Position numbers and translations under genes: made by a program. The notes under the pieces were generated by a model. It searched no databases. It worked only from the letters and a program-made list of their open reading frames with translations, and was not told where the DNA came from. From Atrina japonica (taxonomy: Eukaryota > Mollusca > Bivalvia > Pterioida > Pinnidae), in contig BROG01000370.1 of NCBI GenBank assembly GCA_030159075.1, forward strand, positions 427,001 through 491,000: a stretch of 64,000 nt of DNA, read 5' to 3'. Within the stretch, counting starts at the first letter, position 1; every line of letters starts with the position of its first letter. Below, one piece after another: positions 22,990-32,879 of this stretch.

Positions 22990-23420
22990 AAGTAGTATTA
23001 TAAACATAATACCAAAGTTATAATGTTCAATACTTCAGTTACAATTTATAAAAGATACATATTTTGTAAAGAGAAACTGCATACAAGGCAAAATAATAAA
23101 TCTAAATGTATAGCCAAAATCCGTCTAAGAGTAACCACTGTAAAAAGATGGTTATATTAGCTTTAGAAAAATTTAGAATTTAAATAGTGCTATCAGTGCG
23201 AAATATTACTTGAGCATAAGATTATCAGCTGGTACCGAACTATCGTGTACTAGATTTGCGTATACCCTCGGCTCGGGGACTCAAACGGTCCACCAGCAGT
23301 GACAACGACCTAGTGGTTAAAAATATTATTAACATAATATCGAAGTTTTAACGCTCAAGACGATCGTATCTCTCAATTAAGACACAATATCTGGAATATT
23401 TCAAAGATCGAGATCCGTGT
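22990..23420 (+). repeat. Dispersed repeat, family E, copy 2
   Basis: Shares ATACCAAAGTTATAATGTT, CCGTCTAAGAGTAACCACTG and GCTCAAGACGATCGTATCTC with the copy at 13870, with different spacing and a second partial copy at its right side. Confidence 0.55.
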
Positions 23421-23924
23421 AATAGACATCATAAATCTGTGTAATAAAAATACATGTAGTAATCACATTACGGAAGTCGATCTTCGACAGATAATTACAA
23501 ATAATAACCTTAAATTAGTTTCTTGTTACAACTCTTTTGATGTAATATCATCATAGTTTATCGTCATGCCAACACAATAATTACTGCGTTCCGGAAATAT
23601 ATCTATATATTATATTGTTTATTCTTATTGTTTATTTATGTTATTTTAAGAATACAAATCCTACAAATCCATTTCTACTTCCTGGTTAAGAAGCTTATAT
23701 ACGCAACATACTGCTGTGATCTAGTCTAGGGAAAATAACAATGTAATAAACGCGACGTTAAAGAGATTTTAATGGTATTTAGTTCATGTCGCCAGCTATT
23801 TGTGATCCAAGGTCAACAAAACAAACATAAAACGGGTAGTCGCAATGGCATAAACAGCTGAACAGCCATTATTAATGAAATACTGCAACAATGTGATTTA
23901 TAAAAAAAATACACCGTCAGGTGA

Positions 23925-24065
23925 TCCAAAAGACGTTTAACACATCTGGGTAACATGGCACAAACACTGAACTCCGGAAGATCCAGAAATGGGATCAGAG
24001 GCCACGAAAAATTTAGCATTCCTTGTCGACCGGTTCCACCAGCGGCGAGTCCACAGTCAAATGCA
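23925..24065 (-). repeat. Family D repeat, reverse
   Basis: GGGATCAGAGGCCACG, TTGTCGACCGGTTCC and CGGCGAGTCCACAGTCAAAT match the inverted family. The two overlapping short ORFs here come from it. Confidence 0.65.
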
Positions 24066-24639
24066 TATAAAAGCAAGTCAGGAATTAATCCTCGTCAAAA
24101 TTGGTATAGACCTTATACCTGTATCAGCTTCTACTGAACAGGTAACGCATCGGTTCATTAGTGAAACAAAGCAATTGCAAACTTGCAACAGTTCGAGCTC
24201 AACTGATGAAGTCTTATTTGACCTCTTTTGTTAAACTCTAGCTTTAGTATATGTAATTATATACATGTATGTATTTATACTGTAAGCTGTCACCCTATCG
24301 GATTTTTTTTCAAAAGTCAATTCATTTATATATTCTGATAGCCTAAATATATCAACACATGTACAAATAATCAATTTTAACATGTATATTCATATTTTGT
24401 AATTTTATATCCGAATCAATGCTAGACAAATTGCCACAAGAATGGAACAATCGGCTATGAAAGCTTAGTAAACAAGATTTGCCGGATAGAAGAGTTTGGA
24501 AAGGATTTTTAAAAGTGAAGATATCATTAATTCGTTAATGCAATTGATATGCATATCTGAAATTTCAACACCAAAATTAATATTCTACACCAACACAATT
24601 TGACCTAACTGGAAGCCAAGCTTGACGAGAAGCAAAAAT

Positions 24640-24915
24640 TGAATTGAATTGAATTTTATTACACTCAAGATCACATATGTGACATATCGAGGTGAAGAAT
24701 ATTTGACACAAGCTTACAACAAAGCAGTGCATCTACATGACGTACATGTGTCATAATACATGGAATATAAAAATACATAAATTGTTTAACGCCTTTACAA
24801 AAGAACTATTCAAATTGAATTATAGAAATTTTATAAAATTCGGTCTTAAATAGAAGTAGAGGTCAATATATTTTTGTCTGTAATTTTCAAAAAGGGCATT
24901 CCAGTAAAAAAAAAA
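24640..24915 (-). mobile_element. LINE 3' end fragment (non-LTR retrotransposon)
   Basis: The minus strand encodes WNALFENYRQKYIDLYFYL, RPNFIKFL, one stop, then FNLNSSFVKALNNLCIFIF. This fits the C-terminal tail of many non-LTR ORF2 proteins (CP.Y..LR.KYI...RPN..KF..L). It is followed by an AATTCAATTCAATTC-type 3' tail. Severely 5'-truncated and mutated. A sister fragment is at 26045-26275. Confidence 0.65.
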
Positions 24916-24934
24916 AACAACAACTGAGAATCCA

Positions 24935-24975
24935 AAACGGGATGGGACCAAGTATCCGGAAGGAGTCAGCGTTCT
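24935..24975 (+). repeat. Fragment of the CCGGAAGGAGTCAGCG repeat (family G)
   Basis: GGGATGGGACCAAGTATCCG and GAAGGAGTCAGCG also occur near 39820 and 40800. Confidence 0.5.
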
Positions 24976-25599
24976 TCTGATATTTAATGGTTGCTTAATG
25001 ACGCAATGACGATATTCAGTGATATCGTATTTCAGTTCATCTGCGAGGAATTACGTTTAGATAAATGTTATTTCTTGTAAAGATAACAAGTGTCATCATT
25101 TGTCTGAAGACGATAAACTACTTAACTGGAAGTGATACTGTCCTACTTTTTGTAAGTACATGTACATGCTATTATGACGAACCAGGACGGATCGGAACAA
25201 CTCGAAAAGGTGTATTCTGAATGAACCATCTGCAGAATATGGGTTCAGATAGTATTCCTTCTCATACTTAAGGAAGATGAAAGTTACTTTCATAATCATA
25301 GTCTGTTATCAAGTAATAAAACTAAATGCTTCATCAGGTTTATTGTATATCTATACATATCATAAAATGACTTGCAATTCATATCTCAGTTTTAAGTAAA
25401 TCTATAAATGTAATAACATGATAAACAATGTATGTCTGAAACAGAGTCAAGTGCTTAGAACAATCGGTCGTAAATCGGGAATGAAAGTACATCATGACAC
25501 AGCACAAACGTCTCAAGAATGGGGAAAAGACTTCACAGAGAAGACTTAATTAAAGGGGCATCAGCTGTGTTTTTTTGAAACATTTTTTCCATCGAAACC

Positions 25600-25770
25600 A
25601 ATTGTGATGAGGATACACTCCTCACGTGTTTCATTGGACTTGACTGTGGACTCACGGCGGGTGTGACCGATGCTTACTCCTCCACGGCACCTGATCCCAC
25701 CTCTTGGTTTCCAGAGGTCAATTTTTACCGGATTTGTACACAAATTTATACTTTGGTATCTGAGATTTTT
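25600..25770 (+). repeat. Family D repeat
   Basis: GACTCACGGCGGGTGTGACC, TGCTTACTCCTCC, GGCACCTGATCCCACCTCTT and CCAGAGGTC are followed by the tail CTTTGGTATCTGAGATTTTT. Confidence 0.8.
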
Positions 25771-25843
25771 ATATGTTACTACTTAGATAAAGGAACAATA
25801 ACAAAAAAGAGATATACATGGGCATAAAGATTCTTTAATTCCT

Positions 25844-26021
25844 ATCATGTTCCCACTTTTTGATTTACCAGGGGTTTTACAAAAAAAAATGGTAACAATT
25901 AATTATCATGTTCCCACTTTTTGATTTACCAGGGGTTTTACCAAAAAGTGGGAACAATTAATTATGATGTTCCCGCTTTTTGGTAAAACCCCCCTGGTAA
26001 ATCTAAAAGTGGGAACATGAT
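25844..26021. repeat. Three tandem hairpin elements, loops in both orientations
   Basis: Each unit has ATGTTCCCACTTTTT arms. The loop reads GATTTACCAGGGGTTTTACC in units 1 and 2 and the reverse complement, GGTAAAACCCCCCTGGTAAA, in unit 3. Unit 1 has a damaged right arm. Confidence 0.85.
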
Positions 26022-26044
26022 ATTCCTATTTGTATATTAATCCC

Positions 26045-26275
26045 ATACTGGACGTGGTATCTACAAGACGTACATGTGTCAAAATACATGAAATGTAAAA
26101 TAGTGATGACATATATTATCTATGCAAATTGCTTAAATATGATAGAATGAAAATACACTAATTGTTTAATACCTTTACAAAAGAAGTATTCAAATTGAAT
26201 TTTAGAATTGTATACAAAGGAGTCAATATATTTGTGTCTGTAATTTTCAAAAAGGACATTCCAGTAACAAAAATG
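26045..26275 (-). mobile_element. LINE 3' end fragment, second copy
   Basis: The minus strand encodes WNVLFENYRHKYID before a deletion, paralogous to 24640-24915. ACGTACATGTGTCA and AACACATAAATTGTTTAA-like stretches are shared at DNA level. Confidence 0.6.
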
Positions 26276-26579
26276 AAAATCATCTCCCACATCATATACC
26301 TGATAACGGTTACACCTTCTATTTTCTCAGCTGAAAATCTACTAACGCCTAGTTATTTCAATAGGAAGTTTGTGATTGGGTGTCCGAATATTTTTAGATA
26401 ATTTCCAATGCGTTGATTCCTAAATTAGCGTCATGAAAATTAGAATTATATTGGTATGTGATAATCAATTAACAAAACCAGAATGATAATATTAGACATC
26501 GAAAATCAATTGTCACGATTCTATACACTCCTTAATGAGCCACAACGTCACATTGATGGCGTCTTTATCAACCAGAAAT

Positions 26580-26705
26580 ATGAAATCTCAGATACCGGAG
26601 TATCAATCTACAGGATGTCCAGAATACAGATACAAATCTGGTGATACTGGACAAACACGGACCTCTGGAAATCAAGAGGTGGGATCAGGTACCGAAAGTG
26701 GCGAA
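26580..26705 (-). repeat. Family D repeat, reverse
   Basis: ATCTCAGATACCGGAGTATC, GGTGATACTGGACAAACACG, GACCTCTGGAAATCAAGAGG and TGGGATCAGGTACC in inverted family order. Confidence 0.8.
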
Positions 26706-26982
26706 AATATAGTATATCATTTTATTCATCAAAGCAATACAGCTTATAGATGTATAATTTGTACAATTTATAACAGATATGAATAATAATTTTACAATAT
26801 GGTCAAGATGTTAGTAATGTATAGGTCAAATTATATAGTAAATTGCACTATTTAGCTGAAAGTAAAAATGTAGAAGTACCAATGGATAAGAAACTCCATG
26901 TCCATTAGAATATTATAAATATCATAAAATGATTTGCAAAATTTGTAAACACAGCTGAAGCCCCTTTAATCTCAAATTCACA

Positions 26983-26986
<4 letters not shown>

Positions 26987-27065
<79 letters not shown>
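26987..27065. repeat. (GA)n microsatellite
   Basis: A 79-bp uninterrupted GA tract abutting the right end of the split MITE. Confidence 0.98.
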
Positions 27066-27066
<1 letters not shown>

Positions 27067-27159
27067 CCTACACTCATAAATGTCAACAAACAGAAAAGAG
27101 AGTAGGGCAAATACACACTGCAAAAACAAACACTCGTATATACAAGGCACAAACATGGA

Positions 27160-27508
27160 CACACATACATACATACATAGGCCTACACACACACACACAT
27201 ACATACATACATACATACATATATACATAGGCCTACACACACACACACACATACATACATACATACATACATACATACATACATACATACATACATACAC
27301 ACACACGCACACACAGAGTCACACATACATACATACATACATACATACATACATACATACACACATACATACACACACATACATACATACATGCATACAC
27401 ACATACATACATACACACATACATACATACATACATACATACATACATACATACATACATACATACATACATACATACATACATACATACATACGTACAT
27501 ACATACAA
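27160..27508. repeat. (ACAT)n/(AC)n compound microsatellite
   Basis: About 350 bp of ACAT with AC blocks and two AGGCCTACAC interruptions. All long YIHTYIHT or MYVCMYVC frames here are products of the tetranucleotide repeat, not genes. Confidence 0.98.
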
Positions 27509-27657
27509 ACAGAGAGAGGTGGGAGGGGAGGGCCAGACACACACATACGTATACACAATATATAATCACGCTAGATGTTATTTCCTAAGTTGTTGTTTAC
27601 ATACTGAGTGAATATCACATGTTATTTTTCAAAGTACAGTAATTAACAGCATTGCGT

Positions 27658-28163
27658 TCTAAAAGTAGACGGTATTTAAACTAATAATATCATTCTAAAA
27701 GTAGACGGTATTTAAACTAATAATATCATTCTAAAAGTAGACGGTATTTAAACTAATAATATCATTCTAAAAGTAGACGGTATTTAAACTAATAATATCA
27801 TTCTAAAAGTAGACGGTATTTAAACTAATAATATCATTCCAAAAGTAGACGGTATTTAAACTAATAATATCATTCTAAAAGTAGACGGTATTTAAACTAA
27901 TAATATCATTCTAAAAGTAGACGGCATTTAAACTAATAATATCATTCTAAACGTAGACGGCATTTAAACTAATAATATCATTCTAAAAGTAGACGTATTT
28001 AAACTAATGATATCATTCTAAAAGTAGACGGTATTTAAACTAATAATATCATTCTAAAAGTAGACGGTATTTAAACTAATAATATCATTCTAAAAGTAGA
28101 CGGTATTGAAACTAATAATATCATTCTAAAAGTAGACGGTATTTAAACTAATAATATCATTTT
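27658..28163. repeat. 36-bp minisatellite, 14 units
   Basis: Unit CTAAAAGTAGACGGTATTTA plus AACTAATAATATCATT. Fourteen copies are nearly identical; variants are ACGTAGACG, GGCATTTA and a one-base deletion in unit 10. High identity suggests recent expansion. Confidence 0.95.
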
Positions 28164-28359
28164 CAAAGTTGCATGATATAGATCTGAATGTCTTACCATA
28201 GAGAAAATATTTGATTGTTGGCCATAAATATTAATTACGCTGGAGCCATATATCAGATATCTCAATATAGATTGAGCAATTTAAAATTGATATTAATTCT
28301 CAGACCATAATAAGAGCATTGTATTTTGTTTGGGAGGTTATTTATGCTCCTTGTAATTA

Positions 28360-28837
28360 TATCGGTCGTCGGGGTCGATCCAAAGAAGACTGTTAATATA
28401 TTTCATACGGCCATTGTTCCTCACAGACATTGAAACCTTTCATATGTTGAGGCTGTATCCAGTAAACATCGAATATTAGTATCTAATGTAAACCAACCCG
28501 ATCAATATCAGGACCATACACGGCTGCGCTTACCGAATTTACAACAACAAAATCGATTTATCATTTTTTGTTCTACCGACTGTTAGTTTCAGCAGATTTC
28601 ACGACGTGAAATGTCACCGAGATTGCTAATCCATTGTAAGCCAGATCGATAGAAGTTATAATAAGAAATTGATTGGGTTCTGTTGTCCGATTTCCTAATG
28701 CCGCCTACGTGTAGGTTTCCTTCATCGTCTTTCCGATACAAAGGCTGGAAAGGATCAATAATTTGCTTCAATGTAATACAGGATTTTATAAAAAAAAAAT
28801 CAATCGAAGGGCCGACATTTATAATACACGTAACCAT
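28360..28837 (-). other. Unassigned minus-strand open segments
   Basis: A frame ending at 28589 contains PLYRKDDEGNLHVGGIRKSD and NRTQSISYYNFYRSGLQWIS, preceded on that strand by GATCCTTTCCAG, a plausible acceptor. Further on, a second short frame reads MKYINSLLWIDPDDRYNYKE. Composition looks more protein-like than the surroundings, but I recognise no family. Possibly a decayed coding relic inside intron 1. Confidence 0.2.
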
Positions 28838-29040
28838 GTTTCTTTTATGCTTCGCAAACAGATGTTATAGATAAAACATGGAGTGCTTAAAAATCTGGAA
28901 CGAATTGAACTTGGTTTAATAAAGCAACTGAACATGGTTAATCGAACAAAGTCATTTATCTATAAATACTGAAGGACGAATGCCAAAGTCAAAACAGCTA
29001 AACATATCCTACATTAATTTCATATTCAACTTGATTACGG

Positions 29041-29043
<3 letters not shown>

Positions 29044-29134
<91 letters not shown>
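29044..29134. repeat. (CT)n(TA)n microsatellite
   Basis: About 69 bp of CT followed directly by 22 bp of TA. Confidence 0.98.
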
Positions 29135-29679
29135 TCCCCGCCCAATAACCTTGCCTCAACTATTAAAGTATTCAACTATATACCTGCTTATAAATCATGC
29201 AGTGACTATTATGTGACCTCATCTGTACCAACTGCGATGGTTATGAAAGTATTGTTTACTTATAAAAAAATATCCCTTTAAAAGAGAACAATGCACAGAG
29301 AACCGTTGTATCTACGCCATAAATAATATATGCATTTTAATTCTATTTAAAGCCATTACAGCTCACACCAGAGATATAAATTTTAATGACCTACTTTAAA
29401 ATGCTCTGACATGTAAGCTTTAGTTAAACGCGAACACAAAAAACACAGTCAATAGATCAGAGCGTTGCTTAGCAACACACGGTATTATTTGCTAGACAGT
29501 TTATAATGCATTTTGTTTAATGCCCTATTTATCCATAACACACAAATTCAATAGATCAACATTTTCTACAAATGAAAAATAAACAAATATGTTACCAAGT
29601 CCTATTTACATCGGTAAAATATTCTTTTTTATAAGATATTCGATTTTTTTTACAGAAAATCATTAATTTTCAATTCAAT

Positions 29680-30245
29680 TTAATTCTTTTATTCCAAAAG
29701 CCGCCCGACTTACAAGCACAAAAGTATGTGCAGTTCTTGATATAATACAATGCAAACATACAACAGTACAATTTTTTGCATACAGTGGAGAGTGGCTATA
29801 ATACGGAAACTATATATAATTTTGCTTTTTACAAGCAAAGTGTAAAAATTTACCCAAGTTGCGTAAATCAGAAACATTTTGAACTGATAATAACTGGATA
29901 AATTTAAATACAGATGGTCTTTTAAAATAATACGTTTATAGGAAGGGCATACCAAAATGAAATGAAATTCGTCTTCGATGACGCCCTTGTTACATTTAAT
30001 ACATACACATACAAACACAGCTGTCTATTGGACGCGGTGTGAAATCTACAAGATTCCTCGATGTCAGTTTCAGAAAGTCTGTGGTTCTTGCGATTAAATG
30101 CGATCATTATTTGTATGTAAATCTGTGGTGTATTTATATATTCATATGGTTGTAATACAGAAAAAGCCCCAAACTTCCCCTTCCTGACACCAGCCAGATA
30201 CAACATGACATGTCTGGCAAGCCTGTATACAAACTCGTTCAAAGG
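29680..30245 (-). mobile_element. LINE ORF2 C-terminal fragment, frameshifted
   Basis: One minus-strand frame gives ARHVMLYLAGVRKGKFGAF and later HRLSETDIEESCRFHTASNR. The next frame continues CIKCNKGVIEDEFHFILVCP and SYKRIILKDHLYLN. CX2CX9HX4C with EDEFHFILxCPxY is the cysteine knuckle at the end of many non-LTR retrotransposon ORF2 proteins. The frame change near 30010 and the missing reverse transcriptase show a dead 5'-truncated copy. The 3' end is TTTTATTCCAAAAGCCGCCC on the plus strand. Confidence 0.7.
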
Positions 30246-30550
30246 AAAAATACAAGAGCTTTCAGCTTTTTTTTATATATACATTTAACCATGCCTGTGT
30301 ATTGAGGTCTTACCTAAAGTGCTTTTATACGCACTGAATCGAAACGTTTCTATTTGCTGTGTAATAGCAGTCAACAAGAGACATTAACCTAAATAACAAA
30401 CCAACAAGCATGTTCTGGCTAGGCACATACTGATTTGTGTCTCGGTACAATAGCTAGGTGAGCAGGATGGTGTGATGTCTTATCGTCAATTTTTATTTGT
30501 AAAAAACATAAAAGACAATTTTATGGTGTATTGTGGGAAACAATGAGTAC

Positions 30551-30796
30551 GCTATCTATTTATCTATCTATCTATCTATCTATCTATACACGTATGCATT
30601 CATGTATGTAAATATGTATGTATGTATGTGTATTTGTACATTTGTATATATTTCAGTGTTTCTGTATTTGTTTTTATTTGACTGTCTGTCTGCAAGTATG
30701 TATATGTATGTATGTATGTTTTTCTGTCTTTCTGTATGTATTTATGTATGTATGTATGTATGTATGTATGTATGTATTTCTGTCTTTCTGTCTTTC

Positions 30797-30833
<37 letters not shown>

Positions 30834-30854
30834 ATGTTTTTCTGTCTTTCTGTA

Positions 30855-30899
<45 letters not shown>

Positions 30900-30955
30900 T
30901 TGTATGTATGTATGTATGTATGTATGTATGTGTTTGTGTTTGTATTTGTATGCAT
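30551..30955. repeat. (TATC)n, (TATG)n, (TG)n, TCTGTCTT compound microsatellite
   Basis: Begins with TATC repeats, then TATG blocks separated by TTTCTGTCTTTCTG motifs and two TG runs. It lies only 53 bp downstream of the exon 1 donor of the amidohydrolase gene, and long cysteine/tyrosine frames over it are artefacts. Confidence 0.97.
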
Positions 30956-31007
30956 GTATACTTATTTATTTTATTATTTTCATTCCATTTAAGACGCAAC
31001 GACCTAC

Positions 31008-31293
31008 CTGCGCTTCCTGCATCGACAATTGTAGTTACGCCTCGCCGAAGACATTGTTCATCCGGGTTTATTCCCAGTGGTGTTGCGAATTCGTAACAAT
31101 GTACATGGCAATCAATCAAACCTGGTGTTACTAAGCAACCAGCAGCATTGAATTCTTGGCTGGCTTTTATTTGTAAGTTCTGTCCAATCGATATTATCCA
31201 TCCATCTTTGACAGCTAAGTCACCGTAGAAATCTAATTCGTTTGCTGGATCGATTATTCGTCCATTTCGAATAACTAAGTCTGCCTCTGACAT
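31008..31293 (-). CDS. Amidohydrolase (EF_0837/Oant_2987-type deacetylase), coding exon 1
   Basis: First coding exon of a metal-dependent hydrolase of the amidohydrolase superfamily, residues 1-95 plus one base of codon 96. It opens MSEADLVIRNGRIIDPANE, the usual N-terminal beta-sandwich start of dihydroorotase-like enzymes. TPGLIDCHVHCYE follows, with metal ligands H63 and H65, then GVTTIVDAGSAG. The ATG has A at -3 and an in-frame TAG two codons upstream, which fixes the start. The exon ends at a consensus donor, CAG|GTAGGT, in phase 1. Without splicing the frame would run into the adjacent tetranucleotide microsatellite. The family is known to remove acyl or amide groups from small molecules; substrates of the animal members are not known to me. 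No signal peptide is visible, so the protein is probably cytosolic. Family assignment is strong; reaction and substrate are inferred only. Confidence 0.93.
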
Positions 31294-31339
31294 CGTCTAA
31301 AGTGCTGTTGCTTGATGGCGTTATTAATTTTGCCTTCTA

Positions 31340-31552
31340 CTGAAAAGCAAATTTCAGAATCTGCTATGGTTGTTTTTTTTTCGTCAATGAAACAAATCTG
31401 AAACAGTATATAGAAAAAGAAGTCCCATTTAAGTGCTGTCGGTTTTGTATTTCTGTATTGTAAGTGAATTTGAATTTGAAAATAATGACTTTGGGGAAGT
31501 AGCGCGACAGTTACAAAATTTACTATGGCAATTCTATATCCCTCCTACTTAC
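31340..31552 (-). other. Possible 5' UTR intron of the amidohydrolase gene
   Basis: On the minus strand CTGATCTG|GTAAGTAGG is a near-perfect donor at 31552, and AAATTTGCTTTTCAG an acceptor ending at 31340, 46 bp before the ATG. If used, they remove 213 bp from the leader. No transcript evidence is available. Confidence 0.35.
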
Positions 31553-31729
31553 CAGATCAGTAGAGTAGAACTGTGCTATGGCAATGTTGGACAGAGATAA
31601 ACGGACTCCTTCTCACGTTTGTTATCAGTTACATACATACATACAAGATGGACCAGATCGGCCTAGTTTCAAGAGTGTAAGTTTAAATATTCTTAAGCAC
31701 GTTTAGACCACATGTATAGATTACCTTTA

Positions 31730-32600
31730 CAGATGGAATATACATATCATCTTTACAGTTCATAATAAAATCATCTTTACAGATCACAAAACAGATCACA
31801 TATACAGATCATCTTTACGGATCAGCATACAGATCATCGTTACAGATCACATACATATACAGATCATCTTTACAGTTAACAATAAAATCATCTTTACATG
31901 TCACCATACAGATCATCTTTACAGATCACATACATATCCTCTTTACAGGTCACCATACCCTTCATCTTTACAGATCACATATACAGATCATCTTTACAGA
32001 TCACATATACAAATCATCTTTACAGATCTTTACATATCACATATACAAATCATCTTTACAGATCTTTACAGATCACATATACAAATCATATTTACATGTC
32101 ACCGTACAGATCATCTTTACAGATCACATATACAGATAATAACAATAAAATCACCTTTGCCTATTATAATAAAAGTCATCTTTATAGATCACAATAAAAT
32201 CTCTAGATAACCTCTACATATTTGCATTACAGATCACTTATGTAGATCACATAAGTACAGATTACCTATAAGGATTATCAACAAAGATCATCTGTGCAGA
32301 TTACCGATACAGATGATCGGGGAGATCACTTATTCAGATTACCTATAAAGAATTCCAATATAGATAATACATACAGTATATCAATACAGATCATTTTTTC
32401 AGATTATAAATATAGCTCACTTATATATATTAATAGTACAGATCACTTATATAGATTACCAATGGAAATTACCAATACAGATTACCAGTGTAGGTGACAA
32501 ACACAGATCACTTATTCAGATTATCAATATAGATAACATATACAAATGTCCGATACATATCACGCTTACAAATAATCTATACAGATATAAAAAAAAAATT
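31730..32600. repeat. Degenerate ACAGATCATCTTT / ACAGATCACATAT array
   Basis: About 13-bp half-units based on ACAGATCA, alternating CTTT and CATAT endings. Most regular at 31790-32150, decaying to scattered CAGATTACC words by 32550. Related to the 27-bp satellite downstream. Confidence 0.85.
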
Positions 32601-32604
32601 TCAA

Positions 32605-32800
32605 ATACTAAAGTATAGATCTTTAGGATATCCAGAATATAGATACAAATCTGGGGGAAACTGGACAGATACGGACAAATACGGATATTTGGAAATCAAG
32701 AGGTGGGATCAGGTGTCATGGAGCAGTAAGCATCCCCTGTTGACCTTTCACACCCGTCGTGAGTCCACAGTCAAATCAAAAATCTGTACAGACGTCTCAA
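32605..32800 (-). repeat. Family D repeat, reverse
   Basis: ATACTAAAGTATAGATCTTT, CAAGAGGTGGGATCAGGTGT, GAGCAGTAAGCATCCCCTGT and CACCCGTCGTGAGTCCACAG. It interrupts the ACAGAT repeat field. Confidence 0.8.
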
Positions 32801-32879
32801 CAACCGCTATTGAACAAGCAGCTCAACATTTCAATTAGTGAAACAGAGTAATCGCAAACAAGACTATTATACCGATCAA

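Larger units (their letters stand above)
25553..26973. mobile_element. AAAGGGGCAT-family element split by nested repeats
   Basis: Left end TTAAAGGGGCATCAGCTGTG and right end AACACAGCTGAAGCCCCTTT are excellent mutual inverted repeats 1.4 kb apart; relatives are about 310 bp. Inside lie a family D copy, three hairpin units, a LINE fragment and another family D copy, which explains the extra length. Confidence 0.6.
13066..31007 (-). other. Amidohydrolase intron 1 (17942 bp)
   Basis: The gene's longest intron, consisting largely of listed repeats: hairpins, MITE-like copies, LINE 3' fragments, 31-bp and 36-bp arrays and microsatellites. No further exon of this gene is needed, because exons 1 and 2 join in phase and in family order. 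Nothing recognised in 18870-19170, 19960-20390, 20980-22190, 23430-23920, 24240-24640 and 24970-25550. Confidence 0.85.

Noticed and set aside
26985..27588. Many overlapping ORFs of YIHTYIHT or MYVCMYVC on both strands
   Set aside because: Pure translation of (ACAT)n, (AC)n and (GA)n microsatellites; no unique sequence.
30533..31134. Long plus-strand ORFs across 30.5-31.1 kb
   Set aside because: Microsatellite translation plus the antisense of amidohydrolase exon 1.
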